A stretch of DNA of 64,000 nt from Ancistrus triradiatus (Eukaryota > Chordata > Actinopteri > Siluriformes > Loricariidae). Both the position numbers and the translations under genes were made by a program. The stretch is from NCBI GenBank assembly GCA_025084515.1, contig JAJAGP010000014.1, positions 1,244,551-1,308,550 on the forward strand. Direction: 5' to 3'. Of this stretch, positions 1 through 10,819 are shown piece after piece. The notes beneath the pieces are model-generated. The model ran no database searches. It was given only the letters and a program-made list of their open reading frames with translations, and was not told where the DNA came from. Each line of letters begins with the position of its first letter. The first letter of the stretch is position 1.

Positions 1-2128
1 ATTGCTGAACATGAGCAATAAAAAACCAATACACACATTTTCACAGAAATGTTTTATAGTGATTTTAAACAGTTGTTTCCACTTGTGTCCTTGCACAGGC
101 ATGAATCTGTCTTCTGTTTTTTTTTTTTGTAGGTCCAGTCGGTTGTTAAAGTGCAGCGTTGGGTGTTAGCTGGGTCAGTTTGGTGTTTGTTCTATCAAAA
201 ATATCAAGTCGGCTGTGAGTCCAAGCACTCGTGTTAAAAGTTACTGTGGGTTTGTTGTAATCTGATCCGGTTTTGGTCTATTCCAATCCTGAGAAGCTGA
301 AGCGGGAGCTCGGTGCCAAATCATATGCTGCCCAGTGACAGACAGATGCATCAATTAAACCTATTTAGTGTAGGGCACGGGTGAAAGGGCAGCATGCCTG
401 GCAAAGTGACGATGTGCCAAATGACCCGGTTACAACCTCATGAGAGAGAGGGAGGGAGGTCATAGAAGCACAAAGCACAGATGCATGCACACAGATCTTC
501 AATACAACCACAAACTGTATAGGTTTTCTTCTTTTCCTTTGTGATATGAAAGTCTTCTACATTTCATAAACTTCAGTGTTCCAATTCTCGTTTCATTATT
601 CTGTCGTTCTGACCCATCGTCCTGCTTTAAAACTCCAGCTTTCTTATTGAAACGTACATGTCACGTCAAGCTTAAACAGCTAGAATTGTAAAAGATCATT
701 ATTTATTTCATCTCCTTTCACCCTGTGACCTTTTACACCAGTGTTCGTATGTGCTCGACGTTTTGCTCTCTAAGCTTTCCTCCATGAGAAACGCTCCCTA
801 TCTTTTGTATGTTGTGTTAGTCATCGGCCATTTGACAGGCCTGACATTGTGCATGGTAGTCGGGGTGTGTGTGGAGTGAAGGACGTGCACTGTGCAAGAT
901 GTGTTCAGATCAGCTGCTGGGGGAAAGAAATGCAGGCCGGCTGAAATGCGAGCAAAGACCGGCCAGAGGAGGTTTGGCCAGCTGGCCCCGGGCATTTGGT
1001 GTTGTCAGTGCTTTCTTCAGTTCCTTTCTCAGCACAAAGGCTTCGCATTACACTGAGCTTAAGATAGACCTCATGATGAAATGTTGATTCGTCATGTTTT
1101 CTTTGATCCCGCGGCGGTACTGGGTATGATTCCGCTGCCAGGGGGCTTCACGTCTTGATTTTGACCCATAATGCTGATTTTGTGGGTCAACCGAAGCTTT
1201 ATTTATTTAATGTCTGGAATTACATTGATGAATAAATAATGTTTTGAAATGCAATAATATTTTGACAAATTGATTAACTTTGTATAAGTTTTAATCCAAC
1301 CTTGGATCACATATCCAGGACTCTTATATAGTGCAGTCTTGATCGTTATTGGGTTATTTGTGTAACAGCTCACGAAGTTATTAGATATTCTGATTGTCCA
1401 GTTTTGTCCAAAGTTATCTGGACAGCTAGTTATGTTACTCATTAGTCCTCAAAAATGACATCCAGTTGCCCTTGACTCACGTTAGACCAGCTACGTTCTG
1501 TGAACAGCACCAGGACTCATACTTGGCCTTGCATATGCCCTGTTTGTGGTGCTCTGTAACAGGCCACAGCTTTCGTCTGTAGCTCGGTGCAGTCTGAGAA
1601 TATTACATGTTCCACACGGGTGATTAGAAGTTCAGCTTCAGCTACTGTTGCATTTCAGATTTTATGGTATTGTTTGAAGAATAAGAAACCAAAGCAATGT
1701 GTTTGTCATGCAGCTTAATCCCTATCAGAATTAGAGCACTTGCTAGCCGAGCAGAATTTATGCTTATGATAAACTGGTGGCTCCATATTTGTCCAAATTG
1801 CATGTTTTCCTTTTACCAGAGTCCACTTTGTCTGACATTTATGGAGTGACTGATTAGCTGAAAAACATCAGGGGCCCTCATGGGCAAGGGGACGATTTTA
1901 TGAAGCATATTGTGCTGTCCGTCTGTCTCTGTGTCTTTGTTGCATCACACCTATTCAGAAGCGAAACACGGCCGGACTTTAACAAAACATTTCAGCAAAA
2001 ACCTTTTCCCATACCCCCACCTTCACGACATGGTCACATGGGGATAAATAAGGTCCCCCGTCTCGTCTGCTCCTGTTTGGAGTTTTTCCTCATGATGAAA
2101 ACAAAAAAACAGCAAAAACAATCTTCTG
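1..2128. other. Non-coding stretch, no recognised feature
   Basis: Mixed-composition sequence with a T run near 119-130. The largest reading frame (1900-2175, plus strand) opens with a hydrophobic, signal-like stretch but runs into a CA microsatellite and has no supporting context. I see no repeat family, RNA gene or splice-bounded exon here. Confidence 0.6.
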
Positions 2129-2150
2129 CACACACACACACACACACACA
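2129..2150. repeat. (CA)11 microsatellite
   Basis: Uninterrupted CA dinucleotide run of 22 bp. It lies inside and explains the Thr-His tail of the reading frame crossing it. Confidence 0.95.
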
Positions 2151-2412
2151 TTATGGCCTTTTATTTTTTATTTAACCATTGCTACTTTCTATAGGTTCGT
2201 GGGCTTTAGAGCATATTATTAAGGTAGGTGTTTTACTTTAGTATCTAATCTGTTTTATTTTGTCTTGATTACATAAGAAGAATTTTGTGCTGATTAATGA
2301 TTTCCTGAGTAATTTGTAATACTGCTTATGCCAGGTTCTTTCTCAGTGAAAATGTATTTTTTACTATATTAGTATTTTTGCATTTGTGCTTTTTTGTCTG
2401 AAATGAACATTC

Positions 2413-2557
2413 AATAATAATAATAATAATAATAATAAAATACTACTACTAATAATAATAATCAGTTTGTAACATCTCTTTAACCGTAACATTGCAAGAT
2501 TCCTAAAGACATATTTATAATTTGTGATTTGTAAATAACCACTGCAACATCACCACC

Positions 2558-2598
<41 letters not shown>

Positions 2599-2600
2599 TG

Positions 2601-2641
<41 letters not shown>

Positions 2642-2960
2642 AATTATCATTATCATTATAATTATTATTATTGAATGCATACTAAAGACATTTCTCAATT
2701 ATTAATTAAATTAATTAATTATTTATTTGTATACAACTAAATATCTACCCGCAAAATGGACATATTTAGGAAACATCTGATCAGATGACAGAATAATATT
2801 TATAGGCAGTACTTTATATACATGTGCATATATAAATTATGTCTCTGCACATAATAATGATGAATATGATGATAATAATAATAACAATAATAATAATAAT
2901 TTATATATCATAACAATTGTTATTATTATTATTATTATTGTTATTATTATTATTATTATT
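2413..2960. repeat. AAT/ATT simple-repeat cluster with hairpins
   Basis: Three AAT-type arrays (about 2413-2462, 2558-2676 and 2868-2962) separated by AT-rich sequence. The second contains a perfect inverted repeat with 17-bp arms (2625-2641 and 2643-2659) and a one-base spacer, and pairing largely continues outward. The third also changes from AAT on its left to ATT on its right and can fold on itself. The long poly-Ile reading frame on the minus strand here is an artefact of the array. Confidence 0.9.
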
Positions 2961-3606
2961 ATCACCATGACATAATACATATGTTTAACTCAATCATATC
3001 TAAAATGCCGAACAAAATGTATGATTTATAAATTTGCCCTTACCACAATAACCAAAATTATATATAAATATGTAGTACTGGATGCTGTATATTTTATAAA
3101 TATATAAAACTATAACTATATTATATAACTATACAAAACGTTTCTGCATACACCTGTATATGCTCTAATTCTGGTACGTACCTAAAACTAGCAGCCAAAG
3201 CCCACGGCTGTCTAACTCCCCCAGCGTGCCTCACGCCTTAGCTTTTTTATGTAGTGCTGCTGGTATGCTGGGCTGCTCTGATATTTACCAGCAGCTATCA
3301 TAATTAAGTAATGAGACGACTTTATCTTCATGCTGACTTCATTACAGCATTCTAATGGCACTCGCACTGCTTTTGTTGGAGCTGCTCTTATTAATGGTCA
3401 CAGTCAATTTCGTTGGACTGAAGGTCTTTTGAAAATCCTTTTTGTTTTTGAACAAACCATTAATAGCTTTTTATGGGTCAGTTAATGGAGAGTTTTTGTT
3501 GAATCCAAACATGCTCCATAATTTACACTTGTAATATTTGTTTTGTTTATTGCAAGTTACTATACACTGCATCTGACATTGATTGTGAAGGGGTCTCCCA
3601 CTGAGA

Positions 3607-3608
<2 letters not shown>
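2961..3608. other. Non-coding stretch, no recognised feature
   Basis: AT-rich until about 3170. Then comes less biased, unique-looking sequence (3190-3470) with ATTA-type homeodomain-like words such as those around 3300-3320. Nothing coding is visible. It could hold a regulatory element, but that cannot be shown without comparison to other fish. Confidence 0.4.
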
Positions 3609-3670
<62 letters not shown>

Positions 3671-3830
3671 GTCTTTCTACCCTTATGAGGACTTTCCACC
3701 GACATAATATGCCTCTTTTGGTTTTTCACCCAAACTGTCCCCACTAGGTAAACCATTCAGACTTTTCTATCCTTGTGGGGACATTTGGTCCTCGTAATGA
3801 TATATAAACTTGGCCTCCCCCCCACACACA
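3609..3830 (+). repeat. (CA)27 array plus linked dispersed repeat, copy 1
   Basis: A CA run of about 54 bp (3609-3662) is followed by a unique-looking arm ending at about 3815 in a short C run and more CA. The arm, especially 3760-3815, recurs at 31765-31820 in the same orientation and at 8396-8450 inverted, each time next to a CA/TG array. It is therefore a dispersed element that carries or seeds microsatellites. The class is unknown to me; a small non-autonomous element is the likeliest reading. Confidence 0.75.
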
Positions 3831-3906
3831 CGTCTGTATTGTAAGAATGGTAGAGGTGTGTTTGCTGTTACATCAAGTGAGCAGAGCTCAAATCAGCTAT
3901 TTCGTC

Positions 3907-4069
3907 TGACGTCAAACATAATTTGAAGTCCCGTGAAGTAGATTAACGCCATCTGGAGGGGCTTAAAAGAAGAGCAGCCCGAGCCCGTGTCCATTTCGGA
4001 CCTGCTTTCTTTCGGTGTCCGGCTCTTACTGGCTGTGTCTGTGTTATTGGCTTGTTTGGAATCGGACAG
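3907..4069 (+). promoter_or_regulatory. Possible promoter: CRE, TATA-like box, donor site
   Basis: A perfect palindromic cAMP-response element (TGACGTCA, 3907-3914) lies about 48 bp upstream of a TTAAAA box (3963-3968). GC-richer sequence follows, then a CAG|GT splice-donor match at 4069/4070. The spacing would suit a promoter with a short first exon ending at 4069. No coding frame supports it, and single 6-8 bp motifs occur by chance in 64 kb, so this is weak. Confidence 0.2.
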
Positions 4070-4075
4070 GTAGCC

Positions 4076-4520
4076 TAACCTTGTTTGTCCATATTTTAGA
4101 TACAGTAAAGTTTAAGACAGCAGTTTATTTATATATATATATAATTTAAAATCAATTCAGTATTTGATCATTGATTTGACCAGTTGATATGCAGATGGTT
4201 TTTTTTGAGCCTATAAAATAGTTAAAGTAGAATTCAGTGTAATGGAAAAGTAAACAAATTTGAGTCATTTAAGTTTTTTCCTTAAGGCTATTTAATGTAA
4301 CGCTGAAACCATGTATTTGCTGTAATTTCATGACCAAATAATTTACAAATTAGTATGGAATAGTAATATATCGCAACATGTATGCCAAATTTATTTTAAA
4401 GCAGGAGATAAATTATTGGTTATTATTGGTAGACTATTGGTGGTGGTTGTGTGCAATTAAATTTTTTAAGAGAATATCTTCAGGGTTATTAAACTAAATA
4501 ATAGGGCTGGACAGATAAGA

Positions 4521-4521
<1 letters not shown>
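4076..4521. other. AT-rich non-coding stretch
   Basis: Low-complexity AT-rich DNA with a short TA run near 4131-4142. No genes, repeat families or regulatory motifs that I can support. Confidence 0.5.

Positions 4522-4581
<60 letters not shown>
4522..4581. repeat. (ATT)20 microsatellite
   Basis: Sixty bases of uninterrupted ATT trinucleotide. A perfect array of this length is likely to vary in length between individuals. Confidence 0.97.
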
Positions 4582-5371
4582 GCTGTTGTTGTATTTAAGA
4601 ATATAAAACGGTCTGTTTTGGCCAAATCAAGAGGACATAGTATGGTTATGTACTTTATGAATTATGATGTGCATTTTTTTCACCCAGACACGTGGAGATT
4701 TCCAAACGATAAAGCAGTGTGTGTGTGTAGGGGCTACAGCCTCTGTGGCTGCTGGGATGTTTTTGCCGTGGGAACTGGAGAAAATGCCCTTAAACCGAAC
4801 CTATAAGCCCGACTACCTACCCTCTGATTTACCATGTGCACTGAGCCCATAAAGTCCCGCTGTCATTAAATAGAAAAAAGAGCAGGTTCCTTAGCCCCAC
4901 TGCAGGTTATCTCCAAAGAGGAATGTCCTTAGTAAGCAGAGCACGGAGATAAAGCCCTGGGCTCAGCTCTGATCGGCTCAGCCGTGTGTCACTGCGCTTC
5001 TGCCCTCAGGTGTGCGGTGGTGGCGACACACACCAAACTATAACACATACTTCATTAATGCACATCTCCATTTTAATGTTGGAAAAATGAAGGCTGTGTG
5101 AGCAGGAGTTTAACAGCTGGATGCAATAAGCTGATTTAGTGCCATGTTTTTGTGGAGATTCAATATTAGACACTTTGCAAGAGAAACTAGAATGTCCTAA
5201 TGATTAACAATATTTACTGTCTTACAAAATTTGTGATTTTGTTGTGGAGCAGAAAATAGGTTTTAGTACGAATAAAATGATTAAATATTTTGAAAAAGTC
5301 TGATTACCCAGGCACAACTTAGAAACCGTGTTAATTGAATTGAATCTATGTCTGATATGAAATTAAAAGAA
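4582..5371. other. Non-coding stretch, no recognised feature
   Basis: Two overlapping 62-codon frames (4618-4852) are the only open frames and have no splice or family support. The remainder is unique AT-rich DNA. Confidence 0.5.
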
Positions 5372-5373
5372 TC

Positions 5374-5411
<38 letters not shown>

Positions 5412-5723
5412 GACAAACTGTTATTAGGTACATCTGTTTAATCTATGTAAGACTAAAAAAATTATAACTATAAATTGCACACACCACCAACTAACAACAG
5501 CAATAATAATAATAATAAGTAAACATAAACTGTAATTACGTACGACTAATTAATCTATTTAATTCTGAAAAAAGAATAATTATAACTATAAATTGCAAAC
5601 ACTACCAACACCAATAATAATAATAGAGTAAATACAAGCTGTAAATAGTTTTTTCTTCTTAATCTGTTTAATCCTGAAAAAAAAAACAATTATAGCTATA
5701 AATTGCACAAACCACCAACATCA

Positions 5724-5774
<51 letters not shown>

Positions 5775-5908
5775 TCAAGTAAACACAATCTGTAATTACA
5801 GACGTCTATTTAATCTATTTAATTCTGAAAAAAGAATAATTATAACTATAAATTGCAAACACCACCAACACCCATACCAATAATAATAATAGTAATAGTA
5901 ATAATAAC

Positions 5909-5948
<40 letters not shown>

Positions 5949-6062
5949 AAACACAAGCTGTAATTAGCTACATCTGCTTAATCTATTTAATCCTGAAAAA
6001 AGAATAATTATAACTATAAGTTGGACACACCACCAACACCAATATTACTACTAATAATAATA
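5374..6062. repeat. Five-copy compound tandem repeat with internal (AAT)n
   Basis: A leading (AAT)n array is followed by five tandem units beginning near 5421, 5533, 5641, 5792 and 5961. Each unit has the same order: a segment with TTTAATC-type words, a CTGAAAAAA-type run, an ATTATAACTATAAATTGCA-like segment, a CACCACCAAC-like segment, an (AAT)n run, then a GTAAACACAA-like link. The non-microsatellite part is about 100 bp in every unit; most of the size variation (about 105-170 bp) lies in the internal (AAT)n run. The array is non-coding. Confidence 0.9.
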
Positions 6063-6470
6063 GTTGTTCTTAACAGTCCTTAAAACATGTAGGGTCATTT
6101 AAAACGTTTAAAATAAAACCATATTTAATATGTATGTGATAAAATAATAGGCCTACATTTAAATATAAAACAAAACGAAAAAGCAAAAATAGGGGGAAAA
6201 TTGTCTAATAATAATAATAATAATCATCATCATGTTTCCCAGTCCTAATAGCTGAACCATAACCCCCGGTCCAGCTGTGGCAGCTCGTGCACGGCAGTCT
6301 CTGTATAACAGCAGATGTTGCAGGCATTTCAGCTTCTATCTGTCGTTCCGTGTCACGTGCCGGCCGCTCCCCGCGCGGACACCGATCCAAACCCGCAGGC
6401 TGCTAAACACGAGCCTGTGTGAGGGCAGAGCGGCGGCACCGAGCACCGGATCCACCGGAGGCTGGCTCAT

Positions 6471-6536
6471 ATGACTGAACACCGGGCAGCGCGCGCTCCT
6501 GGGCCGGGCCCCATCTGTCCTAAGACTTCCTGGCAG
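6471..6536 (+). CDS. Candidate first coding exon of unrecognised small gene
   Basis: Inside the CpG island, an ATG at 6471 opens a 22-codon frame ending exactly at a good donor (CAG|GTACGT). It is the first ATG after an in-frame upstream stop (TGA near 6420). The peptide starts MTEHRAAR and ends PKTSWQ, with phase 0 at the junction, so it reads directly into the 8723-8792 exon. The start context is poor, with C at -3. I do not recognise the peptide. The exon could instead be untranslated, or the model could be wrong; the evidence is frame, splice signals and island position only. Confidence 0.25.
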
Positions 6537-6572
6537 GTACGTTACGCGTGCGACGGAGGGAGAAGCAGCCGC

Positions 6573-6586
6573 GTTACCATGGCGAC
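6573..6586. promoter_or_regulatory. RFX-type X-box motif 1
   Basis: GTTACC-AT-GGCGAC fits the RFX inverted half-site pattern (GTNRCC, short spacer, RGYAAC) with one mismatch in the right half. It sits at the 3' edge of the CpG island, 36 bp past the candidate donor. RFX factors commonly drive ciliary and some MHC class II genes. The motif is nearly palindromic and gives no direction. Confidence 0.45.
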
Positions 6587-6891
6587 TCCCATCACAGCGT
6601 CTATTAAACAGTCCATCAATCATGTGGAACAATAGATCGCTTCCAAACATTTCCCATTGCAGTGCCTCGTGCGCAGTAATTAATGCAGCTCGAGCCTATT
6701 TATAGGCCTCCATAAGAGCAGGTATGGCGTAAGCTTCGGGTTACAAGGTCAGCCACTGCTCTTCCCCTTCGTCATATCCTGTTAGGACAATGTACTCTTA
6801 GATTATGCGTGCAACCAGTGGAGCGTTTGGCTACCAGACCTACAGCACAACACAAAATATATATAGAGATATCTGCAGCAGGCCTGCGCGC

Positions 6892-6905
6892 GTGGCCGTG
6901 GTAAC
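6892..6905. promoter_or_regulatory. RFX-type X-box motif 2
   Basis: GTGGCC-GT-GGTAAC matches both half-sites of GTNRCC(N0-3)RGYAAC perfectly with a 2-nt spacer, about 306 bp after motif 1. Two such motifs within 330 bp beside the only CpG island are unlikely to be random placement, although occupancy cannot be read from sequence. Confidence 0.45.
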
Positions 6906-6959
6906 ATCAGACAGGATGATATTAGGCTGCAGTGTGAAAGTATTCAGCCAGCGGTAAGG

Positions 6960-8380
6960 ATAGGAAATGTATTTATTTAGTTATTGATGTATTCATGAAT
7001 TAATAAAGAAATATTAAACGCTGTGTGTGACACTCCTTTATAAAGGTAGCATTTGTTACGAGATCTATTTAAAAATGCAAACAGGCATTTACTATTAAAT
7101 GGAAAATATCTACCATATATTTATATGATCATATCACAGCCTATTGTATTCAAACTTAGCACTGGCAGAGATTAAAAGTGCTCTTAATTGAAATCAATTT
7201 CTATTTAACGTTGTGTGTGTGGTATATTCTTACAGAACGCTTTTCCCTTTCGAAATGATGCACACAACAGGTATGTTCTATTAAACATACATCGATTTAG
7301 GATAGGCGAAATAAACATTAGGTTTACATTATCATCTCATAATGGCTTATTTTATCCAAATCTGAGAGTACTGAGAGTTTTAAGTGGTATTAATTAGAAC
7401 ATGAAAATGAAACATTAATATTATGGTAATGTAGTCTTAAATTAATCATCCATCATTTGTTACAAATTGAAGAAACAATATGTTAGGAATTACACTGAAA
7501 GAAATGCATATACAGCACAAATGCTATGGTTAGCTCCAGTACGCTACAGATAATGTAATCAGGTCTTACACGTCCACTGGAACATCCATTCAAGCGTGAA
7601 GTGATTAAATAAACCAACATGATACATTCTGCATATAGTATAAGGTCATAGTCCTTTTTTTGCAATATCCTCTTACGACTATGCAGTCATAAATTATGCA
7701 TGCTATATTTGGTCAGAATTTGGAAATGACGCTGCAATAAATGCACCACCGAGATTTATTAAACAATGTAAACAGGTGTTCCGTGTTAAACAGAACGTAC
7801 TAATTCCTAAGTATTAACACTGTGCATGTAGTTTTATGAAGTGAGAATCATTTGCATCCAGTTAAGCTTTACTCTCATTGTGTTTGACATCAGTTTGCCT
7901 CTTCGCTTTGAGTTGTGTTCTGATATTAAATATAGCCTTTAAGGCGTGATGTGTGTAGTTTTTTCTGTTGTTACTGGTGACGTGTTGTAAGTCACCATTG
8001 CACTATTACATAAAAACAAAAAAACAAGCTGTGGTGTTTTGCTAATCTTTTTCATTCAGTTTGATTGATTTATTGTGGAGGTGTTTTTAGAAAGAACTGC
8101 TGCCTTTCTGTGACTGTATGCATGCAAATTAGACCCAAGAACCACATTTAGCCATTGTCTCTATGAGCTGCATCGGTTTGGCACGGCCATGATGTTTTTC
8201 TGTACTGAAACACGTTTGATATCACGTTGAGAAATGATTAAAGAAATGTGAAAATATCCGTATTTAGCCCGCGGTGTGTAGCGACTCGTGCTACTTGAGT
8301 TTTCTAGTCTGTGTGAATGGTAACTGCACACACTCTCAACCTCCGGCTGCTCCTCACAGCGTGTGCATGTGTATTTTTTT
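6960..8380. other. AT-rich non-coding stretch
   Basis: Intron-like AT-rich DNA with only short accidental frames (for example 7215-7397 and 7483-7665). A donor-like GCG|GTAAGG lies at 6953/6954 at its left edge. No repeat family was recognised. Confidence 0.5.
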
Positions 8381-8510
8381 GGTGTGTGTGTGTGTGGTCA
8401 AGTTTGCATATCATCGTGAGGACCAAACGCTCCCATAAAGATGGAAAGATCTGACATTTAGACCTCATTGCTATATTTTGCAGGTCCTCATGAGCAAAAC
8501 CCCAAACTGC
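8381..8510 (-). repeat. (TG)n-linked dispersed repeat, inverted copy
   Basis: A TG run (8381-8396) is followed by sequence whose reverse complement matches the 3760-3815 arm and the 31765-31820 arm. All share the order pyrimidine-rich start, GTGGGA-like word, TTTGGTCCTC, an ATATAAACTTG-like word, then CA repeats. It is the third copy of this microsatellite-associated family in the window, in the opposite orientation. Confidence 0.7.
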
Positions 8511-8722
8511 AACTTTTTTGAAAAGCCAAAAGTTTGTACCTCTCCATAAGAGCACACGCATGTCATTCAAGCTGCCCTGTAGTTCCCATGTCTGTGTGTG
8601 TGTCAGAGCCGGCTTCCCTGCATGGATGGGTCACGACCTTTGTGTCGCCCGGCAGGATCCCAGACACCCTCCGAGCCCTGCAGGAAGAAGAGAGTCTGTG
8701 TTTTTCTTTCTGTGCCTCTCAG

Positions 8723-8792
8723 GCATATTTCATTTGTGGACAGGCGTACACACAGCGCCAGTCCACGGACAAGTGCTACCAATGTCCCCAAC
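8723..8792 (+). CDS. Candidate internal coding exon, cysteine-rich
   Basis: A strong acceptor (long pyrimidine tract ending CTCTCAG) precedes 70 nt that end at a GTAAGC donor. One frame reads 23 codons beginning AYFICGQAYTQ and ending DKCYQCPQ, with Cys at positions 5, 18 and 21 including a CxxC. Entry phase 0 matches the 6471-6536 exon and exit phase 1 matches the acceptors at 33889 and 35353. I recognise no family. A 70-nt open frame is expected by chance; the weight comes from the two splice signals and phase agreement. Confidence 0.3.
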
Positions 8793-9535
8793 GTAAGCCG
8801 CCGGTTCTCACTCATTTCATGAAACTACCTACACAAGCTACGTCCTGAGAGAACCTGTACCCTCTAACGCCACCCTAAGGGTTCGTACCTTTTCATGAGG
8901 ACTTATGAATGTGCAATCGTTAGATCGTGGGGCAGCTTCATCCCTCATTATCTCCGTAGCCATACCTCGTTGTGCTAGCGTGATTATGCTGTCACTCTGT
9001 GGTGCTCCATAGGCTGTTATTCTGAATCTGCAAGTGCTTTTCATTTTGCCGTCCACAGCCTCTAAAGTAGCCAGTCTAAAGTACGTCGTTGCTAACACAA
9101 ACGACCTCAAGCGTTCTAATTAAAGTCTTCGATCCTAAGGATTACATATAGCATGTGCTTTCATTTCTCCCCCCAGATCTTTCCATTTCAACAACATGGA
9201 GCTCTATGTTTTTTTTAAAACCCTACTCTGCAATTCAGCACATTAGCTCTCTGTTATGAGACGTCAGACAGTTAGAGAAGCTTGATAGAGTTCTACCACT
9301 GCTTATAAGGGATAAAAGGAATCCTAATCCATTTAATTCAGTTGTTCAAATATTTATGTACTGGCATCTGTAGAGTTGTAGCATTATCATTTAAAGAAGT
9401 AATGGAAACCGATGGACTCAAAAGACACAGAGGTCTATGGTATGTTTTTGGGACTGTCTGCTATTTCTGTTTAAGATATTTGTAAATTAAAAGGTAATCT
9501 GTATGACTGATCCTTTAATCTGGTCCTGGGTTATA
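8793..9535. other. Non-coding stretch, no recognised feature
   Basis: Unique-looking sequence. The open frame 8838-9110 (minus) has no supporting features. If the candidate gene is real, this is the start of its second intron. Confidence 0.5.
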
Positions 9536-9680
9536 AGTCTAAGTCAAAGCCAGATTTATTTCTCTAGCACTTTTTACAATGGGGCATTGTCTCAAAGCAG
9601 CTTTACAATTTTATTATCTTTTAATATCTAAGGTCCACTTCAAATTGAGCAAGTTTGGGGCGACAGTGGCCTTGAGCTGC
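9536..9680 (+). repeat. Dispersed teleost repeat R1, copy 1 (partial)
   Basis: Starts with a CAGATTTATTTCTCTAGCAC-like block followed by a CATTGTCTCAAAGCAGCTTT-like block, then a GAGCAAG...GGCGACAGTGGC block. The same ordered blocks occur at 41681-41880 (same strand) and reverse-complemented at 17830-18038. I know this sequence type as a very common fish interspersed repeat but cannot name its class with certainty. Confidence 0.7.
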
Positions 9681-9911
9681 CTAGATGTTATATGTAAGCA
9701 TTAAACTAAGTTAGGTAATAATACATGTATAGTAATAGTTTAAATAAAAAGAAGCAAAATATTAACAGAGAGAGAAAGCATAGTTGAAGAATATAATAAT
9801 TAATAATAATTATAATGAATAGAATAGGCATGGCACACCACAGTCTCTAAAATGGATCTATTTGGCTCTTTAGTATGTTCCTCTGTGATAATTTGTACAG
9901 CTTATTTACAG

Positions 9912-10265
9912 CACAATCCCTTCAACATTTCAATCATTTTCTCACACTTTCTTGATAAGCTGTGGATCCTCTGCCTATCGTTTGCTCCTCAAAGACTCAG
10001 GAAACATTCATTGGCACTGCTTTTGTACCAAATCATGATTTCACTCACTATTAGTCCTAAACTGGCCCCGTCCAAACCCTTTTTGGAAGGTGTTGCAGGC
10101 CTGAGATGCACGAACGGGTGCTTATTAACATGAATTCATAACATGAAGTTGACTAGAAAAAAAAAAACATACCGTCTGCAAAGGAATAAAAATAAACGTA
10201 AATGTAAGGAGCACTTTGGTTTTTTATTCTCCCCAACATTTTCTGATTTGGTGCTATGCTTTAAG
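9912..10265 (+). mobile_element. Tc1-like family B terminal fragment, copy 1
   Basis: Shares with 58430-58755 the ordered words TGGATCCTCTGCC (TGGAGATCCTCTGCC there), ACTCAG, TTTTGTACCAAATCATGATT, a GTTGCAGGCCTGAGATGCA-like word, TGAAGTTGAC and a final TTTTCTGATTTGG-like end. The inverted copy at 54180-54470 carries the same set. This is a decayed end of a Tc1-like transposon family. The open frames in this stretch (9852-10133, 10143-10367) are fortuitous. Confidence 0.7.
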
Positions 10266-10760
10266 TACGCTGGTTTTGCTTGCAAAGTGTCGAAATTAAT
10301 GCCCATGGCGTACACCCAGACACCACAGATGTTGTATAAAGATCAGTCCAGCTGGCACCTGCGCTAAATAAATCAGCCGTTACCATTTTAAAGTCAGGTG
10401 TAATGTGAAAATCGTGTTTGACTCGTTCCATAAATCAGCGTCTTATCTTAAAAACGTGGAATTTAATAGTGCGATAAGTTCTCCCTCCCGTTAAGTATTG
10501 ACCAACTCCTGGCTGGCAGCTGCACTCTTTCAGCGTGCATTGGCATAAAGTTCACCTTATCTCTTAGCCGAGGTGCTTACTTCTCTCTCCGTCTCTCCCT
10601 CTCTGTCTTTCTCAGGCTGGTGTGATTGGTGGCAGAGGGGGTAGTAATTATGACTGAGAGCATTACTCCTCTATCCGCCCCTTAGGTCAACCTGACACTG
10701 TCCAGATAAACTGGTAGACAAATGGCCTGCATGGCATTCGTTCACCGAAGCCTAATTTAC
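10266..10760. other. Non-coding stretch, no recognised feature
   Basis: Unique sequence with a pyrimidine-rich CT tract near 10580-10615 and no open frame worth keeping. Confidence 0.45.
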
Positions 10761-10766
10761 GTGTGT

Positions 10767-10816
<50 letters not shown>
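10761..10816. repeat. (TG)28 microsatellite, one interruption
   Basis: 56-bp GT/TG run with a single C interruption near 10771. The poly-Cys/Val and poly-Thr/His frames across it are artefacts. Confidence 0.95.

Positions 10817-10819
<3 letters not shown>

Larger units (their letters stand above)
6260..6660 (+). promoter_or_regulatory. CpG island, likely promoter
   Basis: By hand count, 6301-6600 has about 29 CpG dinucleotides at roughly 60% GC, close to the unsuppressed expectation. The rest of the window is visibly CpG-poor. The block contains a CACGTG E-box (6354-6359), a GC-rich core, a CAG|GTACGT splice donor (6536/6537) and an RFX-like X-box (6573-6586). Methylation-free islands of this kind in vertebrates usually mark promoters. 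Direction is not established: plus-strand transcription is favoured by the donor site and open frame, but a minus-strand or bidirectional start is possible. Confidence 0.6.

Noticed and set aside
1900..2175. Small protein with signal-peptide-like start
   Set aside because: Runs into a CA repeat and has no family match, exon boundary or conserved feature that I can see.
2480..2698. Poly-isoleucine frame
   Set aside because: Translation of an (AAT)n array.
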